Origin: an uncultured Clostridia bacterium
Lineage (GTDB): Bacteria > Bacillota > Clostridia > Oscillospirales > Ruminococcaceae
Reading direction: 5' to 3'
NCBI GenBank assembly: GCA_946498095.1
Contig: CAMMMX010000004.1
Coordinates: 82,550 to 146,549 of the forward strand
Length of the DNA stretch: 64,000 nt
The notes below the pieces were generated by a model, which was given only the letters and a program-made list of their open reading frames with translations, ran no database searches and was not told the DNA's origin. A program made the position numbers and the translations under genes. Shown here piece after piece: positions 62,618-64,000 of the stretch. How positions within the stretch are numbered: position 1 is the first letter of the stretch; the number at the start of each line of letters is the position of its first letter.

Positions 62618-63362
62618 AACGATAATGGATCAGAAAACGCCGAGTCCCCAGTTGATTCACAATACAAAAGAGAAAATGAAAGCGAATATCACAAAAAAAT
62701 TCCCAACGAAACGGTGTTTTGTTACCGTGTTGGCAGCAGTTTTATTGGTCGTATTTTCCACGACAGCGTTTGCCTATGGTGGTGATATCATCAATGAAAT
62801 AAAACGAATTATGTTTGGTGGTTCAGCCGTTACACAGGTATACGTGACAGGCGATGGTGTGACTACGTTAAAAATTGTAAATAGGAGCGATTTTGCCAAT
62901 ACTGGTTACGAAGAACGCGATAATAATATACACACCCAGCAATCGACAGAGATTCAGGCTTTTCCCACTTACAAGGAAGCGAGTCAAGCGGCTCCGTTTC
63001 ACATTAAAGAGCCGAGTTGGATTCCTGAAAATGTTGAATTAAGCAGTGTGAATGTGATTGTTGCCAAAAATAAAAAACTGAGCTATGATGCGATTATTAA
63101 CTATTGGGCTAAAGAACCTGATACAAACGGAAAGTACAACTGGATAACGCTATATCAGTATTATGCGGGCCCGGATGCAAGCATTGAAATCCAAACGGTT
63201 ATGTCTATTGAAAAGATTATGATTGGCGATATAGAAGGGTCTGTTGTCAAGGATAATCATGATTTAATATGCCTGTACAGGATAAAGGATGAAGTCGTCT
63301 TTGAGTTGCAGGGATTCTGTTACGATTTAGAAACTTTAGTTGCTATGGCTGAATCGTTATAG
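62598..63362 (+). CDS. Single-span DUF4367-like protein, likely anti-sigma partner
   Basis: 254 residues. A cytoplasmic N terminus of about 40 residues with a Lys-rich helix precedes one membrane span (CFVTVLAAVLLVVFSTTAFAY) and an extracellular domain. The domain has FPTYKEASQAAPFHIKEPSWIPENVELSSV and TLYQYYAGPDASIEIQ, resembling DUF4367 domains. This layout, overlapping an ECF sigma gene, fits a sigma-sensing membrane partner. ATG at 62598 is nine bases after AAGGAG. No classical ZAS zinc motif is seen. Confidence 0.85.
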   Translation: MDMDTYKTIMDQKTPSPQLIHNTKEKMKANITKKFPTKRCFVTVLAAVLLVVFSTTAFAYGGDIINEIKRIMFGGSAVTQVYVTGDGVTTLKIVNRSDFANTGYEERDNNIHTQQSTEIQAFPTYKEASQAAPFHIKEPSWIPENVELSSVNVIVAKNKKLSYDAIINYWAKEPDTNGKYNWITLYQYYAGPDASIEIQTVMSIEKIMIGDIEGSVVKDNHDLICLYRIKDEVVFELQGFCYDLETLVAMAESL

Positions 63363-63466
63363 ATTTATCCGTTTTGATAACGCGCCGGCATCTTCTTTCA
63401 TCAAACTGGCTTTACAGGGTTCGAAGTCTGAGCCCAAAAAGCAAATATCTTTTTCGTATCCCATAA

Positions 63467-63496
63467 GGACGCACATCCCCATAGAAATGTGCGTCC
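63467..63496 (+). terminator. Hairpin after the sigma-factor pair
   Basis: GGACGCACAT and ATGTGCGTCC around 10 bases; no strong T-run. The rest of 63363-63836 shows no convincing gene. Confidence 0.5.
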
Positions 63497-63836
63497 GGGT
63501 TATGTTGACGGGTTATGGAGATTCCATTTTTTGTCACTCCGGCTGCAAATCCGCCTTTAGGGAGTTGCACACATGCATGGACAGACTTTCTAGAAAACCC
63601 TGTAACGAGCAAAATGAATCCGGATAAATTATGTATATAAAAATCCTATTGACAATAAGAACTCAACAGAGGATATAAAATTTCATTTTTTCGTTTATGA
63701 TTCATTGATGATGGATCAGTATGTTTTTCAGTAGAAAGAAAGTCCCCATACTGTCGAGGGAAAGGGGGCGGTATTAGGCTTTTTTGAGTTGCAGAGCAGC
63801 AGTCAAACAAAATTTTTAGAAATATGAAAAAAGCGC

Positions 63837-63865
63837 TTGACAAATTGGAACGAATACGATATAAT
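63837..63865 (+). promoter_or_regulatory. Consensus promoter of tRNA-Thr
   Basis: TTGACA, 17 bases, TATAAT, about 80 bases before the tRNA. Confidence 0.92.
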
Positions 63866-63947
63866 AAATAACGTCATTTTGTGGCGGTTGTGGAATGGAC
63901 GCTTCGGTCCCGCTATGCACAGGCGCTCAGCCAATTGCAATTCGTTC

Positions 63948-64000
63948 GCTGGTGTAGCTCAGTTGGTAGAGCAGCTGATTTGTAATCAGCAGGTCGGGGG
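63948..64000 (+). tRNA. tRNA-Thr (anticodon TGT), cut by the window end
   Basis: GCTGGTG acceptor strand, D-arm GCTC/GAGC and anticodon stem CTGAT/ATCAG around TTGTA are present. The T-arm and 3' acceptor lie beyond base 64000. Confidence 0.93.

Overview
The window reads as chromosome of an anaerobic, endospore-forming Firmicute of the Clostridia, probably a gut or rumen Oscillospiraceae/Ruminococcaceae-type organism. The evidence is a spore protease (gpr) and YpeB (spore germination), an [FeFe]-hydrogenase maturation set (hydE, hydG, hydF), a glycyl-radical enzyme, a glgBCDA glycogen operon with the Firmicute GlgD subunit, AGGAGG ribosome binding sites and frequent TTG/GTG starts. No species can be named from the sequence alone. 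Most of the window has balanced base composition. A few genes are strikingly AT-rich and look imported.

Layout. 1-5.3 kb: tex, a broken dcd, a dense hairpin block, a zinc-type URO-D-like methyltransferase and a secreted protein. 5.36-9.6 kb: a strongly promoted structured RNA with its own terminator, then a TM1266-type regulator and hydE-hydG-hydF. 9.6-12.4 kb: gpr and rpsT (divergent), a 268-bp repeat and an aldo/keto reductase. 12.6-17.8 kb: a seven-gene operon with a small secreted protein, a lipoprotein, three membrane subunits, an ABC ATPase and a membrane-anchored protein. 17.9-24.6 kb: tRNA-Glu and tRNA-Met, class II aldolase, a pseudouridine synthase, an MsmX/UgpC-type ATPase and two PH-domain membrane proteins. 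25.3-32.7 kb: a serine recombinase and glgB-glgC-glgD-glgA. 32.9-34.9 kb: an accessory patch with an AT-rich HEYSH protein, a mobilisation-gene relic and the second copy of the 268-bp repeat. 35.2-40.6 kb: a DUF815 ATPase, then asparagine synthetase, an ATP-grasp ligase and an aspartate racemase. 40.6-42.6 kb: a duplicated accessory segment with a 58-residue ribbon-helix-helix protein, and two GNAT genes, one frameshifted. 42.8-54.4 kb: tyrA, prs, GNAT, GyrI-like, Gfo/Idh/MocA, murE, Nudix, ypeB, a NifS-type desulfurase and thiI. 54.6-60.1 kb: an interrupted zinc-ribbon gene, a small RHH protein, then GH172, a glycyl-radical enzyme and a second URO-D-like protein. 60.2-64 kb: tRNA-Pro, a one-gene cassette between 153-bp direct repeats, an ECF sigma/membrane-protein pair and a partial tRNA-Thr.

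How the genes may work together. HydE, HydG and HydF build the H-cluster of an [FeFe] hydrogenase that is not itself in the window. Asparagine synthetase, ATP-grasp ligase and Asp racemase fit a route that makes D-Asp, attaches it and amidates it as a peptidoglycan cross-bridge. This agrees with a MurE whose DAP-recognition motif has Gly in place of Arg, suggesting a non-DAP (for example lysine-type) wall. The most promising undescribed items are the tRNA-Pro cassette (zinc-ribbon plus HEPN-like RX4H protein, a candidate defence gene), the secreted-protein/ABC operon, the glycyl-radical enzyme with a GCSQ active-site loop, and the orphan structured RNA before the Hyd maturation genes. Four genes carry apparent single-base or nonsense lesions (dcd with two, one GNAT, one zinc-ribbon gene). 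They may be real pseudogenes or sequencing indels.
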